Positions 43,330 through 52,888 of a stretch of 64,000 nt of DNA are shown piece by piece (position 1 is the first letter of the stretch; each line of letters starts with the position of its first letter). A program made the position numbers and the translations under genes. The notes beneath the pieces are model-generated. The model searched no databases. It had not been told where the DNA came from and saw nothing but the letters and a program-made list of their open reading frames with translations. The stretch is from positions 29,369,870-29,433,869 of the forward strand of contig AP025055.1 in NCBI GenBank assembly GCA_036186865.1, in the 5' to 3' direction. The stretch is from Eustoma russellianum (Eukaryota > Streptophyta > Magnoliopsida > Gentianales > Gentianaceae).

Positions 43330-45208
43330 TGTTATATCCCATTTTTTTTAATAAGGGTAGAATAGTCATTGAGGGGTAATTAATTATTAAACCTAATTGG
43401 ATTAGGAAATTTTCCCTAAACCCTATTCAAATTTCTATTTAATCATGTGAATAATATTCTCCTTCCCACATAAGTCAGCCGCCCCCTTTCATGGAGAGAG
43501 AAAGAAAACGTTTCTTGCTTCCAACGCTCAAGGCCGCCGGTTTCGGGAGGAGCACCGCCAACCCGATCAACCCTTCAAACGCGTATCAATTACCAAGTAG
43601 GTGCCCCCTTAACATCCGTTAAACGCAAAAATGATAATATTTAATTTCCCTATGAAAACGAGATCGTGCATTAGTATTGGTGATTGTATAGATGCTTGAT
43701 TATTATATTATATGTATATGTGATGAAGTGTATGTCCGTATATATGATTGTATATGTATATATATATGTATGATGCTATTTTCATATGAAAACTCGAAAA
43801 AGATTTGATTTTTGATGTGCGCGTGAATATCGGAATCGTAGGAAGAAGTGGTTGTGCCGGCGGCGCGTGGCCGGTGGTGGTGGGCTATGACCACGTGCTG
43901 CCGGATGGAGGAACAAGGGAGTTGAAGGGGGAGGGGTGAGGGAGGGGCGGCACGTGGCCGGTAGTGGTGGGCTATGACCACGTGCTGCCGGATGGAGGAA
44001 CAAGGGAGTCGAAGGGGGGGGCCTGAGGGAGGAGCGGCGCTGGCCAAGGGGGGCGGCTGAGAGGTGGGGGCTGAGGGAGGGGGTGTGCTGGTTAGGGAGG
44101 GGTGCGGTTGAGGGTGGGGGGGTGGTGCCGCTGGGGTGTGGGGTGGGGCAGGGGGTGGGGCGGGTGAGGAGTTGGGGGGCTGACGGCTGGGATTTCAGGG
44201 GGAACGAAGGAAGGGGGCGTAGGAAATGAGAAAAGGGAAAGAAAAGATTCAGGGGAAGGTTCTGAGAACAAAAAGGAATAAAGAAAAAGAAAAAAAAAGG
44301 AAAAAGGAAGAAGGAAAGTAAAGGAAGATTCCGAATGTGATTTCTGTGCATTCATGCATCACGACATTGCATATATGTTATGTTCTGTTCCGTTCCGTTC
44401 TGTTCTGTTAGGATATGCGAGACGTAAGTCGCATATCTGATCTGTTCCGTTCCGTTCCGTTCTGTTAGGACCCGGGATCATGCATTGCACGATTAGATGA
44501 ATGTTTCTGAGAAGGTAGGGTTATCATGCATCACGTATGTGGCATTGCATTTCATGCTCATTTCGCACGATTATGTGTTTTGATTGTTTTAAAAAGGTTA
44601 TGACCGTTATACGTTGTTTTAAGAAGTTCAGACCGTTATGCGTTGTTTTAAGAAGTTTTGACCGTTATACGTGTTTGCGAAAACGTGGACAGTCTATTTT
44701 CGTATTACAGTACGTATATGTATTTCACTACTGTCCTAGCATGTATGATCTCACAGGGCCGATGCAGGCAGGGTACCTACTGAGTGACGTTTTTGTCGCT
44801 CACACCGTTCGTTTTGTTTTGTCGCAGACGATTCAGGGTATGATTACCCATGGGTTGGAGAAGATTCAGAGTGCGCTCAGTGGGACTCGTAGAGACTGTT
44901 TGGAGATAGACGATCAAGAAATAGAGAAGTTTATTTTATTTATTATTTCGTTTGAGGACTTAGCTTAAGGATTTTATTTTACGCACTTTACGATGTCGTT
45001 TAGAGGATTTTGACTTGATGTTGACTATATATGATTTTGGGGATTTTACTTTCGATTTAGGGTTTTGAGTTGATTTATTTTGCTTCCGCAATCGAATACT
45101 ATGTCGTTTTGATAAGTACAGGGATTCGTACAGACGCCTTGTATATCCCTTAGTGGAATACGGCAGGCGTACCGATTCTGACCTTAGGGCTCGGGACGGG
45201 GCGCTACA
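43330..45208 (+). repeat. 3' LTR of LARD (1879 bp)
   Basis: Collinear with 37937-39804, same G-rich block at about 43895-44205. Ends GGGGCGCTACA, then TSD gtata (45209-45213). Confidence 0.93.
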
Positions 45209-45213
45209 GTATA
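45209..45213. repeat. TSD of LARD, right copy (gtata)
   Basis: Matches 37932-37936. Confidence 0.88.
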
Positions 45214-45706
45214 GGGAACAAAGATTACAGATGTTCTCTTTTGTGAGATTTTTACAGTTAATCAACTGCTAAAGTTGTCTTCAATCTTCAGTATGAAACC
45301 AAAAACAATTACGCGATAGCATTCGACTTGAGTTCTATATAACTTAAAAGCTAAGCACCCAAGAAAGAGACTGAAACTACAAGGGGTGGTGTGGGGGCCG
45401 GGGTGGGGGGATTATACATTATCTTCATTAGACAACACAGAAACAGACACCCCCATACATGTCAAATAAGCAACAAGAAAGTCACGTATTGCAACTATCT
45501 AAGTCTTGGAGATATTAAAAACAGAATATTTAGGCAAATGAATTTCATTTCCTTAACAAGTTACCCAAAAAAGGAAACAAAGTGATGACTTGATGAACAT
45601 GTTCTTTAATGAAGTCCACTTCCGCCAAATAAGAACAGAATTCAAAAGTGAATCACAACGAATTGCTTAAACGTAAATAGAATCAAGAAAAAGAAGGCCA
45701 GCTCAC
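45214..45706 (-). other. Sequence downstream of trihelix fragment, possibly intronic
   Basis: No coding signal. On the minus strand it follows a plausible splice donor (GTGAGC at 45701-45706) and is T-rich, as plant introns are. If so, the LARD, Gypsy A and perhaps elements 1 and 2 lie in that intron or its remains; this is inference. Confidence 0.45.
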
Positions 45707-46115
45707 CAGCTTGTGATCTGTGCTTGGAACGCTTAAGCTTTTCAAGCTGGAGGTGGGATTCCATAAATAGCTACATCCTCTGAATCTCCAAATCCTTAAC
45801 GAACTGCATTCTCTGCTTATCCAACTCCACCATTTGCCTCTGTTTATCCTCCTCAACTCTCTCATATATCTTCCCAAACCTCGCTATCTCCTCCGCCAAC
45901 TGCCAGTACCCCTTCACTCCCACGAAAGAGAGATGACAGGAGGAAGAGTTTAGGTTGGGGGAATGAGAAGAGGTGGCAGAAGGTGGCCGGCGGGAGGACA
46001 TAACGGGTTGGCCGCCGGCCGATGAGGGTTTTGGGTTCGCTTCTTCGGTCCGGCTAAGAGCGGGATGGTTATAGTTTACTCGTATGGTTTGGGCCTTGGA
46101 GGTGGATTGGATCAA
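45707..46115 (-). pseudogene. Trihelix (ASIL/ENAP-type) transcription factor fragment, defective
   Basis: The minus-strand frame contains YWQLAEEIARFGKIYERVEE and KQRQMVELDKQRMQFVKD, then a TAG at 45771-45773 in place of a glutamine codon, and continues with LFMESHLQLEKLKRSKH to a GT donor at 45706. This is the C-terminal coiled region of plant ASIL/ENAP-type trihelix repressors, which bind GT elements. The upstream part (MSSRRPPSATSS from 46001) is Ser/Pro-rich like their N-terminus. The DNA-binding trihelix domain expected between is missing, and a 20-bp sequence repeated at 46261-46280 sits at the join (45921-45940). It cannot encode a working factor. Confidence 0.72.
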
Positions 46116-48903
46116 ATAGTTTGATCCAATAAAACCATTTTTAACTCGTATTGTTTGTCTGTCGTTTACCCTCCCCAGACCCTAGTGATAAGTTTTGTTG
46201 TCGTTAGGATATATTGTGTATGATTGATGATGATGTCTTAAAAAAGATTTTTACCATACACACGAAAGAGAGATGACAGGGATCGAACAGTTACTTAAAC
46301 TAGAAAGCTTATTCTTGTTTTGCATGTATTTCATTGGAACAAAAGTGAAATTTCTCGCCCTGGACCTCCATTGTTCTAGCCCTATGAAACTTTATGGAGG
46401 ATGCAAATCAAATATGCAGCGGCCTATTCTATGCACACAAGATGCCCCTTTACAATATAACATAAGTGGAGCAATTGCATGTATTTCATGCAACATATGC
46501 AAAGGTGATCATTATTATGTAATCTTGAATTTATAGACAAGTCCTCTCGGCTTTAATGAGTATTCATTTGGAGCCGAACTCCATCTACAAACTCCTTAAG
46601 ATATACTCCTATGATCAGAAGGTTATGACATAACTCACAACGCATTAGAGTAATGTTTGCAATTATGTCTTAGGAAACTTTAAGCTAGAAATGATCAAAC
46701 ATTAGACACTAAAAAGAAAGAAATTACCTTTCAAGATAGTAGGCATGAACAATGTAGAGAAATATCAAACCATGTTGATGTCGAACTCCTCCCTTTTTGC
46801 TTTTGACAGAGGATTATGATATGCAAATCTATTTGACCGTGTAAGTCCCATTCTTGGTATGGTACCCTACTAAAATGTCCAGAGTAATGTTTCTATTGCA
46901 TTTTGTCATCTGTTAACTTTCAAGATCATGTTTGCACCTTGAAAGTACATATTATTTCAATATTAAAGCAGAATTCAATTTACTTGCCTACTTACTTTAA
47001 AGAACTTCATTCATGAAAATGTCTCTTGTTAAGGTTACTTGTCATGGTGGAGATAAACACAGGGAACAGAATTTTAGTATCCTATGAGCCAAACTGACAT
47101 CTTTGATCAATGATGAGTAGTAGGTCATCATAGAACTTGGATTGCAAGACTGAAACAGGTTAGCTAGACAGGATACTAAAGAATCCCTTCTAAAAGCTCT
47201 TGGGCCATCAACAACCCCCACCCCCCCCCCCCCCACCACACCGTCTTTGATTTTCCCACAACCTAATTTCCCCTTTATCTCAAATAAAAGAGTAAGCCCA
47301 AGACCAAACATATGGAGCTAAACCCAAGTCCAAAACGAAGGATTTTTTTTCGAAGATACCACAATTGATAGGTAGGTGCACGGCTACTCAAGCAGGAATG
47401 CTAGATAAGAACGATAAGGACAAGTTTCAGGTGTGTTATCCTGGACATTTCTAACGTGTTTTAGCATTTGCCTCACCTATCTTCGGTGAAATGTGTTTTA
47501 CAATACAATTACTTAACGAATTCCTCCTTGATCAAAGAAACACATCGGCACCTTTCGTTACTCAATGGCATCATCGTCATTTAAGGAAACTGTTTATCCA
47601 TGGCACAACTCTGAACATCTCAAGTATTTTCTTTCCAGTATAACAAATTATATTAGGCCAAGTGTTGAAACTTTCCCAAATAAGCAGATAAATATTTGCA
47701 ATTTGATTGCCTGCCCCCTCCAAACAGACATTAGCACTGAAACTGATTCATGGAGCAGGAGGGTAGCGTATAAAAGGTCATTATTGTGTCAAGGGCACAA
47801 AACAGTACCAAAAAGAAGAGTCTCAGCTAAATAATAACAATAATTAGCAACAGTGCGGGAACTTGCCCGCATAACTCCCAAAAAAGCCTATTGTTTAATA
47901 ATGATATCCACAATGGAGTGGCAAAGCCCACTTTGGTTTCCCCCTCCCGCTCCCCCTCCCTTAAAAGAGGGTGCTTAACTATGAGCGGGGTTAAAAATTT
48001 TCCAGAGGCAACTTTACTAGAAGTCACAACAATAGCTTGTATGGCACACTTGCCGAGAAAACTGGCAAAATCAGTCTGTTTACCCTTTGCTTAGGGCACA
48101 ATGGGGGCAAAGGCATATCTTCACCTTCAATATGTCACGTGTTAAATTTTTTCTTCACATTTGCATCAAAATACTCATTAAATTACCTGCGCTTACTATA
48201 TTGTGAAGTAACAATTGATCGACATAATTTGGCATATCATTATGGGTCATCGGAGAACAACCTCTGTGTGTTTCTAATACATTAGTATGGTTGTATACAT
48301 CCGACCTTCTATACTCTACTATATGCGGGAGTCTCAATGGCAATGAAATGAGATACTGTTGTTGTTGCAGGATCTTTGATCAAACTTTTTTCCTTTTATT
48401 CTTCACGTATTTCCACGTTTTGGATGTGAATTGAAAAACAAAAAAGAAAAGTTAAAAGTTTGAGCACAGACCTTCCCCGTGCTCGAGCTGAGGAATGCTC
48501 CGGACTGAAACATCAATACTAAATCTACTTAGCCAAGACCCAAAGATGGAGACACCCAAGCTGGCTGCTGAAAGAAAAGGAAGCTGTATATGAGCCCAAA
48601 GCAGCGCGGTATGCATTGTTAACGGAGTTCTTTAGAAAAGATCATTTTCACAACCTTGGTTAAAGTGCATTATATTCTTAGGTAAATCCATATGAGAATC
48701 TGGGTAAATCATTCAGGCTCAAAATCTTTAGCTGAGAAGTGTTTATTCACATGATATTATGAGACCTCATAAATCCAATCCAATTCCTTATTTATTTATC
48801 CTCATTTGCGTGTAATTTTATACTGGAGTAACCTCCTCTTGCAGGGATATCATTTTTTCCCCCTTTGCTTTAGTTCCAGTGTTTTTGGTTGCAATTTAGA
48901 AGG
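46116..48903. other. Host-like intergenic DNA, no recognised gene
   Basis: I find no convincing coding region or LTR here. Landmarks are the 20-bp repeat at 46261-46280, a 16-base C run near 47220-47236, and a CCCTCCC-type tract near 47941-47960. Open frames up to 89 codons have no recognisable motifs. Confidence 0.5.
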
Positions 48904-49704
48904 TGTTGGGAAAATGATGCAAACAAGGAAGACAATAATCAAAGTAAAGACGAGACGAGTTTCAAGATAACTCTGTCATTAAAGTAATTTAGCCTCTACC
49001 GATGAGCAAGGTAGACAACAAGACTAATGATTCCCAAGATATAACGGCTTTCTTCTTGTCCTTTACTCTAGGAGAAGAAGATTGAGCTTGATGTTGACGA
49101 GATTGATAAGGAGACTGTAGAGAAAGAAGAAAGAATGTTGAGAACTTGCTTAGTTTTGCAAGATTTTGTTGTATATGTTGAATATACCAAGGTCTACTAT
49201 ATATAGACCTTGGGGTGTGTTAAAGACCACTTTTGAAACTTGTCTCAGCCTGGTTTCAACCTCCAATGGCCGTTGTTTACCGTTCATAGGTGAAGGGACA
49301 TGATACTTGGACCAAAAGATGCAATTCAAAGTGAAAACTTCTGTTCGTTGGCACATCGATCGATGTGATCGATCCAAGTCTGACAGAATGCATCAGCCTT
49401 ACATCGATCGATCACATCGATCGATCGATGTGATCGATCTATGCTGGGCCGAAAGCTTCCAGTTATTGAACACAGCACATCGGTCGATCGACGTCTCTTA
49501 CATGGATCGATCGAAGTCCTCCAGAACATTTAACTTTATTCCAGCTTTCGCTTGGTTCGATCTAGTCTAAACATGGATCGATCCAAGTGACCTATTTCAA
49601 GTTCAAAGTGTTCCAAATACCATATCAATCTCCCAAACAACCTCATACATGTTCTATATAAGTTTGGAGCACATAGGAAAGTACTTTAATGTACTTTTCC
49701 AACA
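48904..49704 (-). repeat. 3' LTR of family D minus copy (801 bp)
   Basis: The minus strand starts TGTTGGAAAAGTAC and ends TTTTCCCAACA, matching the LTR at 50506-51393. TATA box CTATATATAG at 49197-49206. The polypurine tract (CATGTGGGGGAT, minus) is at 49705-49716. The U3 part carries palindromic ATCGAT repeats (49352-49590). Confidence 0.9.
49352..49590. repeat. Palindromic ATCGATCGAT repeats in family D U3 (minus copy)
   Basis: At least six sites based on ACATCGATCGATCGATGT or halves of it, e.g. at 49352-49375, 49401-49440 and 49476-49516. All lie upstream of the TATA box in the element's orientation. Confidence 0.9.
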
Positions 49705-50305
49705 ATCCCCCACATGATCCAAACTTATATCAAACAACTTCAGAACGTTAAACAACTAACTTCTCCATTACCAATCGAAGATAATGGCACATAACGGATA
49801 CGATGACTTGTAGTCTTGAATCGCCGGTAGTACAACTTGAGATATATAAACGGAAGTAAGATGAACTTCGTCTTGACTCTTACTCCACTATTGTTTATAT
49901 GAACAACAAGAAGACATATCATTATCTACTTCTTCAAGTTTGCGGTTTTGGTGCGATATCGGTCATGCACCTATCTCGGGTTTCATAAGCTCTCTAAAGA
50001 GTTTTCCAGACTCTCACAGGAAGCGGCACTATTTCCAAGCTTATATAGGTGAAATTCATCAAGTGTACACTGTTCACACACCAAATATTTTGGCTATGAA
50101 TTTTCATTAAGAGATTCTTAAAATCTCACCCTCAAGTCATTACAGTGAGCACTATCAACAACAACATCATAGGGAGGAACACTTAGATAGTGCAACATAG
50201 AATTTTTTCATGACTTGTTCTTACCACATTGAACCCCGTTTGTAGGATCTCCACTAATAGTGGGTTGGGTTTCCGTCATGAAGAACTCTCTACAGATGGA
50301 ATAAG
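49705..50305 (-). other. Family D 3' UTR (minus copy)
   Basis: Homologous to 55201-55536 of the plus copy, e.g. ACCCGAGATAGGTG, TGACTTATTCCATCTGTAGAG. It contains extra sequence near the polypurine tract that is beyond the break point in the plus copy. Confidence 0.75.
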
Positions 50306-50505
50306 TCACATCCCCTTCGATGTTTTATAGACTAATTTTTTATTTAGTCCTTTAGTTAAGGGGTCAGCAAGGTTAAAATTGTTTCTTACACATTCCAAGT
50401 TAACCACCCCAGAACTAATCAAGTCACGCACAATGTTGTGCATCAAACGGATGTGTCGGCTCTTCCCATTGTATATTTTATTCCTTGCACGTGTTTGGAA
50501 GATAC
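50306..50505 (-). pseudogene. RNase H C-terminal fragment, family D minus copy
   Basis: The frame reads RARNKIYNGKSRHIRLMHNIVRDLISSGVVNLE, DPLTKGLNKKLVY, nearly identical to the end of the plus-copy pol (54928-55200). The upstream part of pol is absent. Confidence 0.88.
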
Positions 50506-51393
50506 TGTTGGAAAAGTACATTAAAGTACTTTACCGTGTGTTCCAAACTTATATAGAACATATATGAGGTTGTTTGGGAGATTGATGTGATGTTTGGAAC
50601 ACTTTAAACTTGAAATAGGTCACTTGGATCGATCCATGTTTAGACTGGATCGAACCAGGGGAAAGCTGGAATAAAGTGAAGTGTTCTGGAGGACTTCAAT
50701 CGATCCATGTAAGGGACATCGATCGATCAATGTATACATCGATCGATCGATGTGGTGTGTTGCAATGCTGGAAACTTTCGGTCGAACATGGATCTCTCAC
50801 GTCGATTGATCGATGTGACGTCGATCGATCGATGTGACGTCGATCGATCGATGTGATCGATCCATGTTAGCCCGAAGCAGTCTATCCAACTTCGATCGAT
50901 CACATTGATCGATCGAAGTGACATCGATCAATCGATGTGATCGATCGACGTGCCAACGGACAGAACTTTTCATTTTGGGTTGCAGCTTTTGGTCCAAGGA
51001 TCATCTCCCTTCGCTTATGAACGGTAAAACACGGCCATAACTGGTAGAAAAACTGCTGAAATGAGTTTCAAACATGGTTTTTAACACAATCCAAGGTCTA
51101 TATATAGTAGATCTTGCTATCTTCATAAAAATACAACATTCTTGCAAAATCTAAGAGAATTTCAGCAATCTTCTTCTACCACTCTCCTTATCTTTCTCTT
51201 CTACATTAAGTTCAATCTTCTTCTCCTAGAGCAAATGAAAAGAAGAAAGCCGTTATATCTTGGGAAGCATTAGTCTCGTTGTCTACCTTGCTCATTGGTA
51301 GAGGCTAAATTGCTTTAAGGATAGAGTTATCACGAAAACTCGTCTCGACTTTTGTTTGATTATCTTCTTGCTTGTTTGCTACATTTTCTAACA
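50506..51393 (+). repeat. 5' LTR of family D plus copy (888 bp)
   Basis: Starts TGTTGGAAAAGTAC and ends TTTTCTAACA. TATA box CTATATATAG at 51098-51107. The left flank is gatac. It lies in inverted orientation to the LTR at 48904-49704, 801 bp away. Confidence 0.92.
50624..50954. repeat. Palindromic ATCGATCGAT repeats in family D U3 (plus copy)
   Basis: About ten sites, including perfect or near-perfect ACATCGATCGATCGATGT at about 50734-50751, 50818-50835 and 50836-50853. All are 150-470 bp upstream of the TATA box. Confidence 0.92.
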
Positions 51394-51409
51394 ATCTTAA
51401 AGCAATTTA
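51305..51409 (+). other. Candidate self-primer or hairpin at LTR/leader junction of family D
   Basis: CTTAAAGCAATTTA at 51396-51409, 2 nt after the LTR, is the exact reverse complement of TAAATTGCTTTAAG at 51306-51319 in the LTR. The pairing is 14 bp with a 76-nt loop, and one bulge allows two more pairs. No TGGTATCAGAGC-type site is present, and gag ATG (51412) follows immediately. Confidence 0.7.
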
Positions 51410-51411
51410 CG

Positions 51412-52206
51412 ATGGCATCCAAGCAAGCTCTGCCCGATATGTCCAAGATGGAGCCATTTGATGGCAAATTTTACAAGAGATGGGCAGCAAAAGTGTTGTT
51501 CTTTCTCGAGATGCTTTCGATTTCATATGTACTCAAGGTGGAAAAACCAGATGATGAAACTGAAGCACGCAAATATGAAGCATACAACACTACTTGCAGA
51601 GGCCATATAGTACATTTTCTGGTCAATTCTTTGTTTGACATTTATGTCAAATTCACTTCTGCGAAAGAGATTTGGTCGGCACTGGAAAATAAGTATGGTG
51701 CTGAAGATGTGGGCAAACGCAAGTACGTGGTAAGTGAATTCCTTAGATTCCAGATGGTTGATCATGTTCCAATAAATGATCAAATCCATCAATTCCAACA
51801 ACTGGTGGATAATCTGGAACAAGAGGGAATTAAGATCGATGAAACATTCCAGGCAGCGGCGCTGTTGGAGAAACTTCCTCCTTCTTGGAGCAAATACAAG
51901 AAGAGAGAAAAGCATGACGATGCCAAGTTGTCTTTCGATGCGGTAATCAGACACATACGCATCAAAGAGAACAACCGGATGGAAGACGAGTCTCACCAGG
52001 AGGAGAGCGTCAAGGCCAACGTTGTAGAGCATGTTGCAAAGAAGCCCAAGTTCCACAACAACAATGGCGGCTACAGCATTGGAGGCAAAGGTAAGAAAGT
52101 TGTTATGCAGGCCCAGAACAAGATGAAGGGAGTTTGCTGGGTGTGTGGGAAGCCGGGACACCGAGCAATCAATTGCAGGAAACGAAAAGGCCATCCAAGC
52201 AACTAG
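51412..52206 (+). pseudogene. Family D gag
   Basis: It begins MASKQALPDM at 51412, although the frame is open back into the LTR. The UBN2-type core (PFDGKFYKRWAAKVLFFLE, then WSALENKYG) is followed by a basic region and a zinc knuckle CWVCGKPGHRAINC. A TAG ends it at 52204-52206, in the same frame as the protease region that starts again at 52207; a glutamine codon changed by one base would explain this. Confidence 0.87.
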
Positions 52207-52860
52207 GCGAACATTGTGGAGGCCAAAGGAGCAGTAGATGACGTCATCGCAACGGTCGTCTTAACGGAGGTAAACCTTGTTGGTGGCACAACGGAATGGG
52301 TGGTAGACATAGGTGCTACCAGTAAAGACCTATTTTCTGAATACAAAGAAATAGGCAATGATGAGCAAGTTTTTTTGGGAGATGCACATAGTACCCAAGT
52401 CCTCGGAAAGGGTAAGGTGCTTCTCAATTTAACCTCTGGGAAGAGACTGGAGCTTAGCAATGTGTTGCATGTTCCTGCTATACGTAGAAACTTGATCTCC
52501 GGAGTGTTGCTGAACAAGGCCAACATTAAACTTGTATTAGAGTCTGATAAACTAGTCTTGTCTAGAAATGGTGAATTTATTGGTAAAGGTTTTTTTTCAA
52601 TGGAGGTCTTCTTGTACTTGATGCTATTTGTTTCAATAATAAAGATGCATCTAGTTCTGTTTATTTTGCTGAGTCTCTTGATATGTGGCATGCTAGACTA
52701 TGACATGCAAATATAGGAGTGATAAAGAAACTCAAGAACATGAATGTGATTTCTTATGATGATGATAACTTTAACAAATATGAACATTGTGTTGAAGCAA
52801 AACATCATAAGAAACCATTTAAGAAAGTAGATAAGTTTCACAAAAACTTGGTCTAATTCA
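52207..52860 (+). pseudogene. Family D protease and integrase zinc region, degenerate
   Basis: Protease reads WVVDIGATSK where DSGA is expected, so the catalytic neighbour serine is lost. The HHCC region near 52680-52800 reads WHARL-stop-HANIGVIKKL and then CVEAKHHKKPF. A TGA replaces a glycine codon, and a frame change near 52840 leads into the integrase frame. Confidence 0.83.
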
Positions 52861-52888
52861 TAGTGACTTAGGTGATTTTAAGAATCAC

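Larger units (their letters stand above)
37937..45208 (+). mobile_element. Non-autonomous LTR element (LARD-type, gypsy-related)
   Basis: It has 1.87-kb LTRs (37937-39804, 43330-45208) with TG...CA ends and a perfect 5-bp TSD (gtata). An initiator-Met primer-binding site and polypurine tract are present, but the 3.5-kb interior has no open frame over about 80 codons. A decayed gypsy gag trace remains at 40195-40530. U5 end, primer-binding site, leader motif and 3' end (GTTTCGAGGACAAAACTTTCTGTAA) match Gypsy A, pointing to a derivative that uses proteins of Gypsy A-type elements in trans. Confidence 0.92.
48904..50505 (-). mobile_element. Copia family D, minus-strand 3' fragment
   Basis: A 3' LTR (48904-49704), a polypurine tract, a 3' UTR and the end of RNase H, then an abrupt end at 50505 where a plus-strand family D element begins. 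The remainder may lie beyond the right edge of the window, if the plus-strand copy inserted here. Confidence 0.85.

Noticed and set aside
46273..46536. 87-codon frame next to the trihelix fragment
   Set aside because: No recognisable domain and no flanking gene signals; kept as unannotated.
49326..49529. Ile-Asp-Arg-Ser-rich frames (SIDRSHRSIDV type)
   Set aside because: They are translations of the GATC-GATC repeat and carry no protein signal.
52204..52206. Programmed stop read-through between gag and protease in family D
   Set aside because: The TAG is not followed by a known read-through context, and the copy has many other lesions, so a nonsense mutation is more likely.
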